Below are positions 39,503 through 48,929 of a stretch of 64,000 bases of DNA, in pieces. This DNA is from SW132 sp038150125 (GTDB taxonomy: Bacteria; Bacteroidota; Rhodothermia; Balneolales; Balneolaceae), in contig NZ_JBBVMF010000025.1 of assembly GCF_038150125.1 (NCBI RefSeq), forward strand, positions 1-64,000, written 5' to 3'. The position numbers and the translations under genes were made by a program. A model generated the notes under the pieces. The model was not told the origin of the DNA. It did no database searches and worked only from the letters and a program-made list of their open reading frames with translations. Position 1 is the stretch's first letter. Each line of letters opens with the position of its first letter.

Positions 39503-41219
39503 ATCGACCACTTTTCACGACCTTTGCAGCACCATTCAGACGATTCGCGAAACTCGCGGAAGCAACGCCAAAATTTCTACCTGTGCCAGCTATTTATCGA
39601 AATTGTCTGATGATGAGCTTAGCCTGGCAAGCCGCTTCATCGGAGAAGGCGCATTCGAAAATGTAAGCGGGAAACGTGCATCTGTCGGCAGCCGGACATC
39701 AGGGCTTGCCGCTGCTGATTTTTGTGAAATTGATTACGACCACGTGTTTAAACCATGCCGAACGGCAACAGGCAGCAGTTCCGAAACTATTGAAAAACTC
39801 ATGTTTGCCACACCGGGAGCCCGCAGAAAAAGAGAGCCAAGACCATGGTCACTGCCGGAAGTTGAGCAGGTGTTTGAAAATCTTTTTGATGTGTCAGGCC
39901 GGGCGGACAAGCAGCAGATTCTGCTTAACGCTTGGCGGGAAATGACGCCCGTTGAAATCAAATATTTCATCCGCATGCTGGGGCAAGGTTCTCTTAGAAT
40001 CGGGTTTGAAACACGATCACTGGTTTCGGCCATCGCCAAAGCGTTTGACCACGATTCAGAAACCGTTCGTTATGCCCATATGATTACGGGATCAACCGGC
40101 AAAACAGCACTACTGGCAAAGAAGAACCGGCTTGATGAAGCCACGTTCAAATTATTTCATCCATTATCATTCATGCTCGCATCGCCAATAGAAAGCCGGG
40201 CGCTGGAAACGCTTAACGGCTACATCTGCGAGGAGAAATTCGACGGCATGCGGTGCCAGCTTCATGCGGAGGGCAATCAGGTCAAACTCTTTAGCAGAGA
40301 CCTGAATGATATCACAACATCGTTTCCGGACATTTTATCTGATTTCCGTGAGAAACAGCTGCCTCCCACCGTTTTGGATGGCGAAATTTGTGTATTCAAA
40401 GAGAATACTATCCAGCCGTTTCAGCTGCTGCAGAAGCGCATGGGTGTTAAAAAGCCGGGAAAGAAGATTCTTGAAAAATATCCGGTCATTTTTATCGCTT
40501 ATGATCTTTTGTATAACGGACGTCAGCCTATTTTTGATGAAACTCTCAACGAGCGCCGCGCACAGCTCCGTGATATCTCCGAGACATATAATATACCCAT
40601 GACTCTACAATTTCCCGTTGACGACAGGGAGCACCTGCAGGAGTTGTTTGATGAAGCACTGTCGCACGGAAACGAAGGATTGATGCTGAAAAAAGAGGAC
40701 AGCACCTACGAATATGGTCAGCGCAGAAAATCTTGGCTAAAGGTGAAAAAACCGGGCGGCACATTCGATACAGTCATGATGTACGCGCACGCCGGAAGCG
40801 GAAAGCGCGGGGGCACGTATTCTGACTTTACGCTCGGTATTTCGGTAAAAGATGATGAACGCTACGAGGAAGAATTCATCCCGATTGGGAAAGCATACGG
40901 CGGCTATACGGATGAGGAGCTCAAACGAATGAATAAAAAAATAAAAGAGCTTACGGTTGAAAAATATGGACCTACCCTTGGCCTTCTGCCACAACTGGTT
41001 ATTGAAATTGAGTTCGATGACGTACAGGTTAATAAGCGCACCAAAGCCGGCTATACCCTGCGTCTGCCCCGGTTTAAAGCCATTCGATGGGATCTTGGGC
41101 CCGATGATGTTGATACGCTGAAGGATGTGGAGCGGTACTATCAGCAGAAAATTGATGCCGAACGCACAGATCAGTCTGAGAATCCGAGCTTTATTCGTCC
41201 GTCCCTAACATCTCAATAG
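39495..41219 (+). CDS. ATP-dependent DNA ligase (exonuclease-associated type)
   Basis: A ligase of about 574 residues. The ATG at 39495 is chosen over a TTG at 39480 because it gives the usual short overlap with the exonuclease gene. An N-terminal DNA-binding domain (to about residue 200) precedes the nucleotidyltransferase core with motif I CEEKFDGMRCQ (adenylated lysine about residue 248), motif III FIAYDLLY, motif IV EGLMLKKED and motif V SWLKVKKP. A C-terminal OB domain ends near FKAIRWD. This family repairs damaged DNA and is distinct from the essential NAD-dependent LigA. Membership in the oxyR-led operon suggests a response to oxidative breaks (inference). Confidence 0.93.
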   Translation: MTKSTTFHDLCSTIQTIRETRGSNAKISTCASYLSKLSDDELSLASRFIGEGAFENVSGKRASVGSRTSGLAAADFCEIDYDHVFKPCRTATGSSSETIEKLMFATPGARRKREPRPWSLPEVEQVFENLFDVSGRADKQQILLNAWREMTPVEIKYFIRMLGQGSLRIGFETRSLVSAIAKAFDHDSETVRYAHMITGSTGKTALLAKKNRLDEATFKLFHPLSFMLASPIESRALETLNGYICEEKFDGMRCQLHAEGNQVKLFSRDLNDITTSFPDILSDFREKQLPPTVLDGEICVFKENTIQPFQLLQKRMGVKKPGKKILEKYPVIFIAYDLLYNGRQPIFDETLNERRAQLRDISETYNIPMTLQFPVDDREHLQELFDEALSHGNEGLMLKKEDSTYEYGQRRKSWLKVKKPGGTFDTVMMYAHAGSGKRGGTYSDFTLGISVKDDERYEEEFIPIGKAYGGYTDEELKRMNKKIKELTVEKYGPTLGLLPQLVIEIEFDDVQVNKRTKAGYTLRLPRFKAIRWDLGPDDVDTLKDVERYYQQKIDAERTDQSENPSFIRPSLTSQ

Positions 41220-41512
41220 ACCAATAAATGAGTGCTCAATTCTTTAAGCAATTTGCAAAACTCCATCAATCGTCATTCCATGCTCCGGTACTGGATCTCT
41301 TAACCAACGTATACTTGTTTCCTGTCAAAATTTAAAACCAACCGGAATATAGGCGTATAAATTCTGAAATCGGGATTAATTACGTATCATCAGCCTACCG
41401 AAAAATTGATTAAATCATACTTATTTGAAGTAATCTTCTTAAGATTTATCAGCTTAAGATTTACTCAGTTTTACCGATAACAGTTTTATAGACTCCCTCC
41501 CATTTTCTCGCC
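41220..41512. other. Intergenic region before the TPR histidine kinase gene
   Basis: 293 bases, AT-rich near the end. I see no gene, no strong terminator hairpin and no copy of the dispersed palindromes. It should contain the kinase promoter. Confidence 0.4.
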
Positions 41513-43714
41513 ATGGAATTTTCAAAAGCATTGCTTCTTTTTTTTGCCTTATCTGCGCCAGTTTTGCCCCCGGCAATTCAGGCCATTGATATGTCGCAGA
41601 AAGACGTTTCTGAAGAGGGTCCCGGGCAAAATTCCGCCACGCAAGACAGCTCAGAGCTTGATATCATTAAGGCAAATATTGAGAGCTTAATGCGCAGCAA
41701 CCAGTTATCAAAAGCGTACGAATTAAGTCACCAGGGGCTGAAAAAGGCTGAACAGTCTGGTGATACCGGAAGCATTTTTGATATATCCCTCGCACTCGCA
41801 GGCCAGTTTCTGGATCGTAACATCCCTGATTCAACTATTTACTACTCAAAAAAGGCGCGGGATCTCGCCGATTCAAACGAGAAGCTTAAACAGGCCTTGA
41901 ATAGTCTCGGCAACGGCCACGCCAAAGCTGGACGCAGCATCATCGCCATTGATCTGTATGAGAACGTATTGTCTATTGCAGACAGCCTGGATAATGATCG
42001 ATACTCTGTTGGTGTGCTCATCAATCTTGCAACGGCGTACTCCTCTCAGGGTGACCATAATAAAGGTCTGCAGTATTATTTTGAAGCGCTGGAACGGTCT
42101 GAAGAGCTGGGGAATAATGAATTTATCGCTATTATTACAAATAATTTGGGTGACAAATATAATGAGCTGGAAAACTATGATCAGGCAGAATATTATCTAA
42201 ACCGTTCAAAAGAGGTAAGTGAAGCCGAAGGGTTGCAGACAAACTTAGTTCGGGTACTGCTCAATCTCGGCAACACGTACATGGCTACCGAACGATATGA
42301 TGACGCTGAAGACGCCTATTCGAAAGTGTTGAGTTTTCATAAGAAATCCGGCAATGTTACCGGTGAGATACAGGTTATCTACAATCTGGGCATGCTCCAT
42401 CTTGCAAGAGACAATTATGGAAAAGCTCGCGATTATCTAAATGAATCTTTTGAGCGCAGCAGAGAGGTGAATATTCTTCCCGGGATGTTTTACAGTACGA
42501 ATGGGCTGGGTGAGCTCGCACTTGAAACAGAAAATATTAATGAAGCCATTGAGCGCTATCAAATGGGGGTGTCTCTCACGGAAGAGACAGATAACCCCTC
42601 GATGAAAATCGCCTCCTATCATAATATGTACACCGCTTATAAACAAGCCGGCAATGCTTCTGAAGCCCTGGCATGGCTTGAGAAAGGAAATGAGCTGGAA
42701 GAAGATATGAGATCACTTGAAAGTGACCGGCTTCGGGCGCAGTATGAAACCAAGTTCGATCTTCGGCGGTCTGAACAGGAAAAGCAGCTTGTTGAACTCC
42801 AGCGAGAACAGCAGCAGGCACAGCTCCAGCAGCAGCGATGGATAATTATTTTGGCTCTATCGGGTATAACCATTTTATTGATTGCAGGCTTGATACTGCT
42901 CCGCATCAATCAAAAAAGAAAAAACGCAAATTTGAAGCTTATTGATACCAACCGGCAGCTTAAAGATCTGAATCAAACAGTGCAGGATCAAAAAGAAGAG
43001 CTTGAACGCCTCAATAATATCAAGACCAAGCTGTTTGCTATTATCGCTCATGATCTCCGTGGACCACTCGGCTCTCTTCAAAGTCTTTTGTACCTGCTTC
43101 GCGAACACGATCTTTCTGAGAAAGAGACGAACGAACTAACCGCCAATCTTGAAAAGAATATGCTTGAAAACTCAAGTATGATGGACAACCTGCTTGGATG
43201 GGCTCAATCACAAATGAATGGCCTTTCGATAAACAAGCGAGTATTTGATCTGCACCTTGCCGTGCAGTCAGTTCTGGATCAATTTACGCTTCAGCTCGAA
43301 ACCAAAGGTATAAATCTTGTCACCGAAGTTCCTGAAAACACCATGATTTACGCGGATTACGACCTGATGAAACTTGTACTCAGGAACCTGATCGCAAATG
43401 CCATAAAATTCAGTAATTCCGGGTCTGCCATCTACATTAAATCTGAAAAATCAGGCAACGGAATGTATAAAGTTGCCATTGAAGACCATGGAATAGGAAT
43501 TCCCGAGAAAGACCGGGCAAAAATATTTTCTGATGAACATTTTACAAGTACGGGCACCAATAAAGAGAAAGGCAGCGGCCTTGGCCTGAACCTCTGTAAG
43601 GAGTATGTTGAGAAACATGGCGGTTCAATTTGGTTCAATACAGAAGTTAACGAAGGCACCACATTCTACTTCACTATCGATGCCGCTGAAGAACAAGAGC
43701 TTATTAACGCCTGA
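41513..43714 (+). CDS. TPR-containing sensor histidine kinase
   Basis: A 733-residue membrane kinase. A signal peptide (residues 1-24) leads to a periplasmic region of about nine tetratricopeptide repeats (about 50-395; for example NLATAYSSQGDHNKGLQYYF). Next come a glutamine-rich coiled coil (400-440), one membrane helix (443-465), a second coiled coil, HisKA with the phospho-acceptor H513 in IAHDLRGPLG, and HATPase_c with the N-box NLIANAIKF, EDHGIGIPEKD and GSGLGLNLCKEY. This architecture is frequent in Bacteroidota. No response regulator is adjacent, so it is an orphan kinase with an unknown ligand. Confidence 0.92.
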   Translation: MEFSKALLLFFALSAPVLPPAIQAIDMSQKDVSEEGPGQNSATQDSSELDIIKANIESLMRSNQLSKAYELSHQGLKKAEQSGDTGSIFDISLALAGQFLDRNIPDSTIYYSKKARDLADSNEKLKQALNSLGNGHAKAGRSIIAIDLYENVLSIADSLDNDRYSVGVLINLATAYSSQGDHNKGLQYYFEALERSEELGNNEFIAIITNNLGDKYNELENYDQAEYYLNRSKEVSEAEGLQTNLVRVLLNLGNTYMATERYDDAEDAYSKVLSFHKKSGNVTGEIQVIYNLGMLHLARDNYGKARDYLNESFERSREVNILPGMFYSTNGLGELALETENINEAIERYQMGVSLTEETDNPSMKIASYHNMYTAYKQAGNASEALAWLEKGNELEEDMRSLESDRLRAQYETKFDLRRSEQEKQLVELQREQQQAQLQQQRWIIILALSGITILLIAGLILLRINQKRKNANLKLIDTNRQLKDLNQTVQDQKEELERLNNIKTKLFAIIAHDLRGPLGSLQSLLYLLREHDLSEKETNELTANLEKNMLENSSMMDNLLGWAQSQMNGLSINKRVFDLHLAVQSVLDQFTLQLETKGINLVTEVPENTMIYADYDLMKLVLRNLIANAIKFSNSGSAIYIKSEKSGNGMYKVAIEDHGIGIPEKDRAKIFSDEHFTSTGTNKEKGSGLGLNLCKEYVEKHGGSIWFNTEVNEGTTFYFTIDAAEEQELINA

Positions 43715-43993
43715 CTTTAGAATATTCTTTCCAAAGCTGACTTAAAATCACATCCTTCAAACGGTAGACTTTAGCTGATTTTAACACAACTAAATTACCA
43801 GATTCTATCTGATCTGAATAGATGTCAGCCTCCATACAATACTGAACTTCTTTTTTTGTATTTTATGGCATCAATTTTCGCGCAAGTCATCCGGTACCGC
43901 TCATTCAGGATTACACACCTGGCCTGAGACTACCATTATTTTCATTTACCGGCTGATTTTGTTGAACTATATCGCACCATAGTAAACGTCTGT
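43715..43993. other. Intergenic region between the histidine kinase and UPF0182 genes
   Basis: 279 bases with no visible gene, strong hairpin or repeat. A poorly conserved spacer presumably holding the promoter of the UPF0182 gene. Confidence 0.4.
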
Positions 43994-46708
43994 ATGTCTT
44001 TTAAATCCATCCGATTACTGCTTATTATATTAGTACCTCTCGTTCTTCTGTCTATTTCCTCGAGCTGGATTTTAGAATGGCTTTGGCTTTCAGAACTTGG
44101 CTATTCTCAATTATTTGTGACACTGCGAACCACGCAGATCATTTTAATTACAGCCGCTTCGCTGGTAATAGGCGGCTACCTGATTCCAAATTTCCGGTAT
44201 CTTGCCGGTCAGCTCCAGCGTATCTCGTTTAGCGGTACACCGCTCCAGGGATTAAATATCGACATACAGAGTTCTGAGCAACAAAAACGTATCAAACAGT
44301 TTTTCACCCTCGGGGCTATTGTAATTACGGCAATGTTTGCATTCGGCTTTTATATCCGATGGGATGAATCACTCCAATTTATCTGGAACGAACCCTTTGG
44401 AGAGATTGACCCTTTGTTTGGCAAAGACATCGGGTTTTATATTTTCCAGCTGCCCTTTCTGGAGCTCCTCCAGTCATCTCTGGTTATACTCACGTTTTTA
44501 ACGACGGCCATTCTCGCTATCGTTTATCTATTTACGGGTTTACTTGGTTTTCAACCCGGTAAAAGCTTCTCGGCTTCCAAATCCGTTCTGAATCATCTGT
44601 CAATTAATGGCGGGCTCTGGCTGCTGTTTCTTTCATGGGGATTTTACCTTGATCGCTACGGACTGCTGCTAAAACCCGGGGGCATTGTTTTTGGTGCTAC
44701 CTATACAGATGTTGTCATTGAACTTCCCGCATTATGGATTCTTTTATTCATTTCCCTGGCGCTTTCAATAATGGTGATTGCCAGCCGCTGGATCTCTTTT
44801 GGAAAAGTTCTTCCGGGAGTTGCCATTCTTGGTGTTCTGGTATTCGCCGGCGGTCGTGTTGTCCTTCCCGGTATGGTTCAAAATTTCAGCGTCAATCCCA
44901 ACGAACTTGAGCTTGAAAGGCCACATCTTGAAAAAAATATTGAGATGACCCGTCTCGCGTTCGGTATCAACAATGTCAGGGAAGTTGAGTACCAGGCCGA
45001 TGATACGCTTGATATTGAAGATATTCGCAATAACCAGGATGCCGTTGATAACATCCGGCTTTGGGATCCGCGCCTTCTTATTCAAACATACAAGCAGCTT
45101 CAGGAGATTCGGTCGTATTATGAATTTTACTCAGTTGACAATGACCGCTACATGATCGACGGACAAATGACACAGGTGATGCTTTCAGCTCGGGAGATTG
45201 CCCGTACACTACCCAGTCAGTCGGATACCTGGGTAAACAGGCATCTGCAATATACACACGGATTCGGTCTCACCATGAGCCCGGTCACGGAAATTACCCG
45301 ACAAGGTGAACCTGAACTGGTTATCCGCGATCTCCCTCCTATTTACGACTATCCCGAACTCAGTGTCGACAATCCTGCTATATATTATGGTGAGAATAGC
45401 ACCGGATACTATATTGTAAATTCGGGCGTGGAAGAACTTCATTATCCTGCTGGTGATGATAACGTATATATTAACTACTCAGGACAGGGCGGCATTCAGT
45501 TTAGCAGCTTTTTTCGGAAGCTACTGTTTGCATGGGAGCTTGGTGATATTAACTTTCTGCTGTCCGACTATATTCTTGATGAAAGCCGGCTTCAAATCTG
45601 GCGTAGTGTGCAGGAAAGAGTACGTAAAATCACTCCGTTTCTCAAGCTCGATAGTGATCCCTACCTGGTTAAACTCTCTGGCAAACTATATTGGATTCAG
45701 GACGCTTACACAACGTCGTCGTTTTTTCCTTACTCAGAAAGCTACCAAGGCCTTAATTATATCAGGAATTCTGTCAAAATTGTAATTGATGCTTATGAAG
45801 GCTCTGTAGACTATTACAAAGTTGATGACAACGACCCTATATTAAATGTATATGAGTCTATATTTCCCGACCTTCTCAAACCCATTTCGGACATGCCGGA
45901 AGGACTCATAAATCACCTTAGATACCCGCAGGATCTCTTTGAAATTCAGATAGAGCTCTTTAATCGCTATCACATGACTCAGCCACAGGTATTCTATAAC
46001 CAGGAAGACCTTTGGACACGCCCAAATGAAAAATACGGTGGACAGCGGATTTTGATGGAGCCTTACTATGTTCTGGCGCGGCTTCCTGGGGAAGATAAGC
46101 TTGAATTTATGCAGATCAGCCCGCTCACGCCCGAAAATCGTGATAATATGATTGCGTGGCTGGCAGCAAAATCAGACCCTGAAAACTATGGTGAACTTGT
46201 AGCTTTCAAACTTCCAAAAGACCGGCTGATATACGGGCCTGCTCAGATTGAGGCCCGCATCGATCAGGATCCCGAAATTTCGCGGCAAATTGCCCTTTGG
46301 GACCAAAGAGGCTCCCGGGTTATTCGGGGTAACCTGGTTGTAATTCCCATTGAAAACTCATTTATGTATGTTGAGCCCGTGTTTCTTCTTGCCGAAGGTG
46401 TCGACATTCCTCAGCTTCAGCGGGTGATTGTAGCGATTGGCGACGATATTTCAATGCAGCCAACCATTGGCGGAGCCATACTGGATCTCTATGGTGAACG
46501 TGCCGGTTTTGAAGCCCAAAGAATTGCTGCTCAGGCTACCGATCCCGAAGTAACACCAGAGACCCTTGCGATTCAGCAGGATCTTGAATCAGAAGAACTT
46601 CAGGAGCTGCGCGGACTTTGGGAAGACATGCGTAACGCTCTTCAGGAAGGCAATTGGGTGCGTTATGGTGAGATTCTCGCAGATATCGATGATTTGCTGG
46701 GAAGCTAA
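43994..46708 (+). CDS. UPF0182 family membrane protein
   Basis: A 904-residue protein of the UPF0182 family. About seven membrane helices occupy residues 1-290 (IRLLLIILVPLVLLSISSSW first), followed by a large extracytoplasmic region with the conserved segments ELELERPHLEKNIEMTR, WDPRLLIQTYKQLQEIRSYY, HGFGLTMSPV, and GGQRILMEPYYVLARLPGE with FMQISPLTPENR. The C-terminal 70 residues are acidic helices (ELRGLWEDMRNALQEGNW). The family is widespread in Actinobacteria, cyanobacteria and Firmicutes and has no established function. Monocistronic. Confidence 0.92.
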   Translation: MSFKSIRLLLIILVPLVLLSISSSWILEWLWLSELGYSQLFVTLRTTQIILITAASLVIGGYLIPNFRYLAGQLQRISFSGTPLQGLNIDIQSSEQQKRIKQFFTLGAIVITAMFAFGFYIRWDESLQFIWNEPFGEIDPLFGKDIGFYIFQLPFLELLQSSLVILTFLTTAILAIVYLFTGLLGFQPGKSFSASKSVLNHLSINGGLWLLFLSWGFYLDRYGLLLKPGGIVFGATYTDVVIELPALWILLFISLALSIMVIASRWISFGKVLPGVAILGVLVFAGGRVVLPGMVQNFSVNPNELELERPHLEKNIEMTRLAFGINNVREVEYQADDTLDIEDIRNNQDAVDNIRLWDPRLLIQTYKQLQEIRSYYEFYSVDNDRYMIDGQMTQVMLSAREIARTLPSQSDTWVNRHLQYTHGFGLTMSPVTEITRQGEPELVIRDLPPIYDYPELSVDNPAIYYGENSTGYYIVNSGVEELHYPAGDDNVYINYSGQGGIQFSSFFRKLLFAWELGDINFLLSDYILDESRLQIWRSVQERVRKITPFLKLDSDPYLVKLSGKLYWIQDAYTTSSFFPYSESYQGLNYIRNSVKIVIDAYEGSVDYYKVDDNDPILNVYESIFPDLLKPISDMPEGLINHLRYPQDLFEIQIELFNRYHMTQPQVFYNQEDLWTRPNEKYGGQRILMEPYYVLARLPGEDKLEFMQISPLTPENRDNMIAWLAAKSDPENYGELVAFKLPKDRLIYGPAQIEARIDQDPEISRQIALWDQRGSRVIRGNLVVIPIENSFMYVEPVFLLAEGVDIPQLQRVIVAIGDDISMQPTIGGAILDLYGERAGFEAQRIAAQATDPEVTPETLAIQQDLESEELQELRGLWEDMRNALQEGNWVRYGEILADIDDLLGS

Positions 46709-46742
46709 GCAGATCAAGCTTTCAGATCGGCAGTGAGTGGGA

Positions 46743-47204
46743 CTAAATATCAATTACCCCGAGGTTATCCCGGTTGTTAATAAAACGACGGATAACCGCT
46801 TCCAGGTTTTGAAACCCCACTTTTTCCATAGCTTTTTTAACCGGCACCCATTTCACATCTGTGATACCTTCTGCTTTCTGAGGCTTGAAATTCTCAACGG
46901 TTTCAGCCAGATGCATCAAGAACCAGAAGGTTTCTTTTTCAACCGGTTGTCCTTTAAGAGTATAGGTATGGCGCGTTGACCCAAGATCGGCCAGGATGTC
47001 AGCCCGGCTCGACAGGCCAATCTCTTCACTGACTTCTCGGGTAGCGCACTCCGGGATGCTTTCGCCTTTTTCAAGTTTCCCTTTAGGCAGATCCCAAACA
47101 CCATTTCTGAAAATTAAAAGCGCCTCGTGAGTATCAGAATCTTTAATAAATCGAATAACTAATCCCCCGGCTGCTTTTATTTGAACGGCGTCAGGATTTA
47201 TCAT
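46743..47204 (-). CDS. Nudix hydrolase
   Basis: About 153 residues from the ATG at 47204; an upstream in-frame start at 47258 would add 18 basic residues and overlap the previous gene more, so it is less likely. The Nudix box reads GKLEKGESIPECATREVSEE IGL without gaps, with all metal-binding glutamates. The N-terminal AAGGLVIRF and NGVWDLPKGK segments match the diadenosine polyphosphate/NTP pyrophosphohydrolase type. Substrate not assignable from sequence. It overlaps the end of the DUF1844 gene by 14 bases, so the two are translationally coupled. Confidence 0.9.
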   Translation of the reverse strand: MINPDAVQIKAAGGLVIRFIKDSDTHEALLIFRNGVWDLPKGKLEKGESIPECATREVSEEIGLSSRADILADLGSTRHTYTLKGQPVEKETFWFLMHLAETVENFKPQKAEGITDVKWVPVKKAMEKVGFQNLEAVIRRFINNRDNLGVIDI

Positions 47205-47532
47205 CGGCCTCACTACTGTCACCTTTTGATGAAGTCTCCTTTTTCTTTTCGTCTGCATAGCTCAGACGCAGTTTATTCAATGTCTCGGTAACGTAGTTTG
47301 AAATCTCTTTCGGTAAATTTCCTTTGGTATATTTTTCCAGCATTACAATTGTATCGATGGCAAACTTGGCTGATTTCAAATCCCTTGCAGTTTCACCTGT
47401 CTGTGGATTTTCAATTTTCCCGAGCCCCATCTGTGCAATCTGTTCATGTTGCTGAATGAGCATAACGAATAAAATTTGCTGTTGCTGATCGGAATTTAAT
47501 TTTTCCCCGTCTTGCTTCTCCTCGTGAGACAT
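47191..47532 (-). CDS. DUF1844 domain protein
   Basis: A 113-residue protein. The central part, ILFVMLIQQHEQIAQMGLGK then ARDLKSAKFAIDTIVMLEKY, is the DUF1844 helical pattern, and the ends are charged and probably disordered (EEKQDGEKLNSDQQ, ETSSKGDSSEADDKS). No signal peptide or membrane span. The family is small, helical and of unknown function, present in several phyla. It is the first gene of a two-gene unit with the Nudix hydrolase. Confidence 0.85.
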   Translation of the reverse strand: MSHEEKQDGEKLNSDQQQQILFVMLIQQHEQIAQMGLGKIENPQTGETARDLKSAKFAIDTIVMLEKYTKGNLPKEISNYVTETLNKLRLSYADEKKKETSSKGDSSEADDKS

Positions 47533-47714
47533 ATAATTCTAATTTTATTATATTTAATGGTTTATGTGACTAAAAAATGTGATTCTTCGAAATCTTTCTG
47601 AAAAAAGTAAAAACCTATAACAGATCCTATCAAACCTCAATATACAATACGTGGTTGTAGGAAAGGTTTTGTATACTTGAACTGAACTAAAAATACAAAA
47701 TATCAGACTTAATC

Positions 47715-48926
47715 ATGGCGATCATTCAACCTTTTAAAGGCTGGCTTCCAAAACCTGAAAACGTTTCCGATGTGGCTTGTCCACCTTACGATGTGCTTAG
47801 CACAAAGGAAGCAAGAGAATTGGCTGAGGGTAAACCAAATAGCTTTTTGCATGTTATACGTCCTGAAATCGATCTACCGGAAGGGACACCTTATTATGAT
47901 GATGCCGTATATCAAAAAGGAGCTTCAAATTTAAAGGAACTGCTCAATTCTGAAATTTACACCCAGGATGAAAAACCTGCGATCTACATCTACCAGCTGG
48001 AGTCGGAATCTCATACACAAACCGGCGTTTTTACCTGTGCATCAGTCCAGGATTACGATAATGATGTGATTTTAAAACATGAGCTCACGCGCCCCGATAA
48101 AGAGAACGATCGAACAAAGCATATCCAAATGCAGCAAGCGCATGCCGAACCGGTGATGCTCACATTTAAAGATTCAGAAGACGTAAAATTTCAAATTGAA
48201 AAAACTATTGCAACGAATCCGCCACACATCGAGCATACTGATGAGAGAGGTGTTGTCCACAAAATCTGGAAACAGTTCACAACCGCTGACCTGGCAAAAG
48301 CATTTGCCGAGGTAGATAATTTTTACATTGCTGACGGGCATCACCGCTGCAAAGCTGCTTCAAGAGTTTCCGAAAACCTCAGGGAACGAGATCGCTCCTT
48401 TCCCGGAGAAGCAGAGTACGACTATTTTCCGGTTGTTCTGTTTCCCATGAGCCAAATGAAAATTCTACCCTACAACCGGGTTCTGATAACGGTTAGAAAA
48501 TCACAGGCCGAACAGCTTTTCGATAAGTTTAATGCAAAAATAACAGAGGAAAAAACACCGCAGAAAAAGGGAGATTTATCTATCTACTATAAAGGTGACT
48601 GGTGGGCTCTAACTCTACCCAAGGCATCAAGCAAGGATGTTGTGGCTAACCTTGATGCGACCAGATTACAAAGTTCAATCTTGAAACCTATTTTTAGCAT
48701 TGAAAATCCGCGCATCAATAAAAACATTGAGTTTGTAGGCGGTGTACGCGGTACAGAAGAACTCGAACGGCTCGTTGATGAAGGTGAAGCAGATCTGGCA
48801 ATCAGTATGTACCCGACGAGTATTGAAGAGCTTGTTGAAGTTTCCGATAAAGGAGAGCTGATGCCGCCTAAATCTACATGGTTCGAGCCAAAACTACAGT
48901 CAGGAATCATCATTCATACGTTTTAA
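47715..48926 (+). CDS. DUF1015 family protein
   Basis: A 403-residue protein of the DUF1015 family: MAIIQPFKGWLPKPE at the start, then VACPPYDVLSTKEARELA, HELTRPDKENDRTKHI, and the conserved FYIADGHHRCKAASR motif in the middle. The HHR segment suggests a metal- or nucleotide-binding site, but the family's reaction is not established to my knowledge. It is followed 3 bases later by serC. DUF1015 proteins recur beside serine-biosynthesis genes, so a link to serine metabolism is plausible (family context, inference). Confidence 0.92.
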   Translation: MAIIQPFKGWLPKPENVSDVACPPYDVLSTKEARELAEGKPNSFLHVIRPEIDLPEGTPYYDDAVYQKGASNLKELLNSEIYTQDEKPAIYIYQLESESHTQTGVFTCASVQDYDNDVILKHELTRPDKENDRTKHIQMQQAHAEPVMLTFKDSEDVKFQIEKTIATNPPHIEHTDERGVVHKIWKQFTTADLAKAFAEVDNFYIADGHHRCKAASRVSENLRERDRSFPGEAEYDYFPVVLFPMSQMKILPYNRVLITVRKSQAEQLFDKFNAKITEEKTPQKKGDLSIYYKGDWWALTLPKASSKDVVANLDATRLQSSILKPIFSIENPRINKNIEFVGGVRGTEELERLVDEGEADLAISMYPTSIEELVEVSDKGELMPPKSTWFEPKLQSGIIIHTF

Positions 48927-48929
48927 CTG

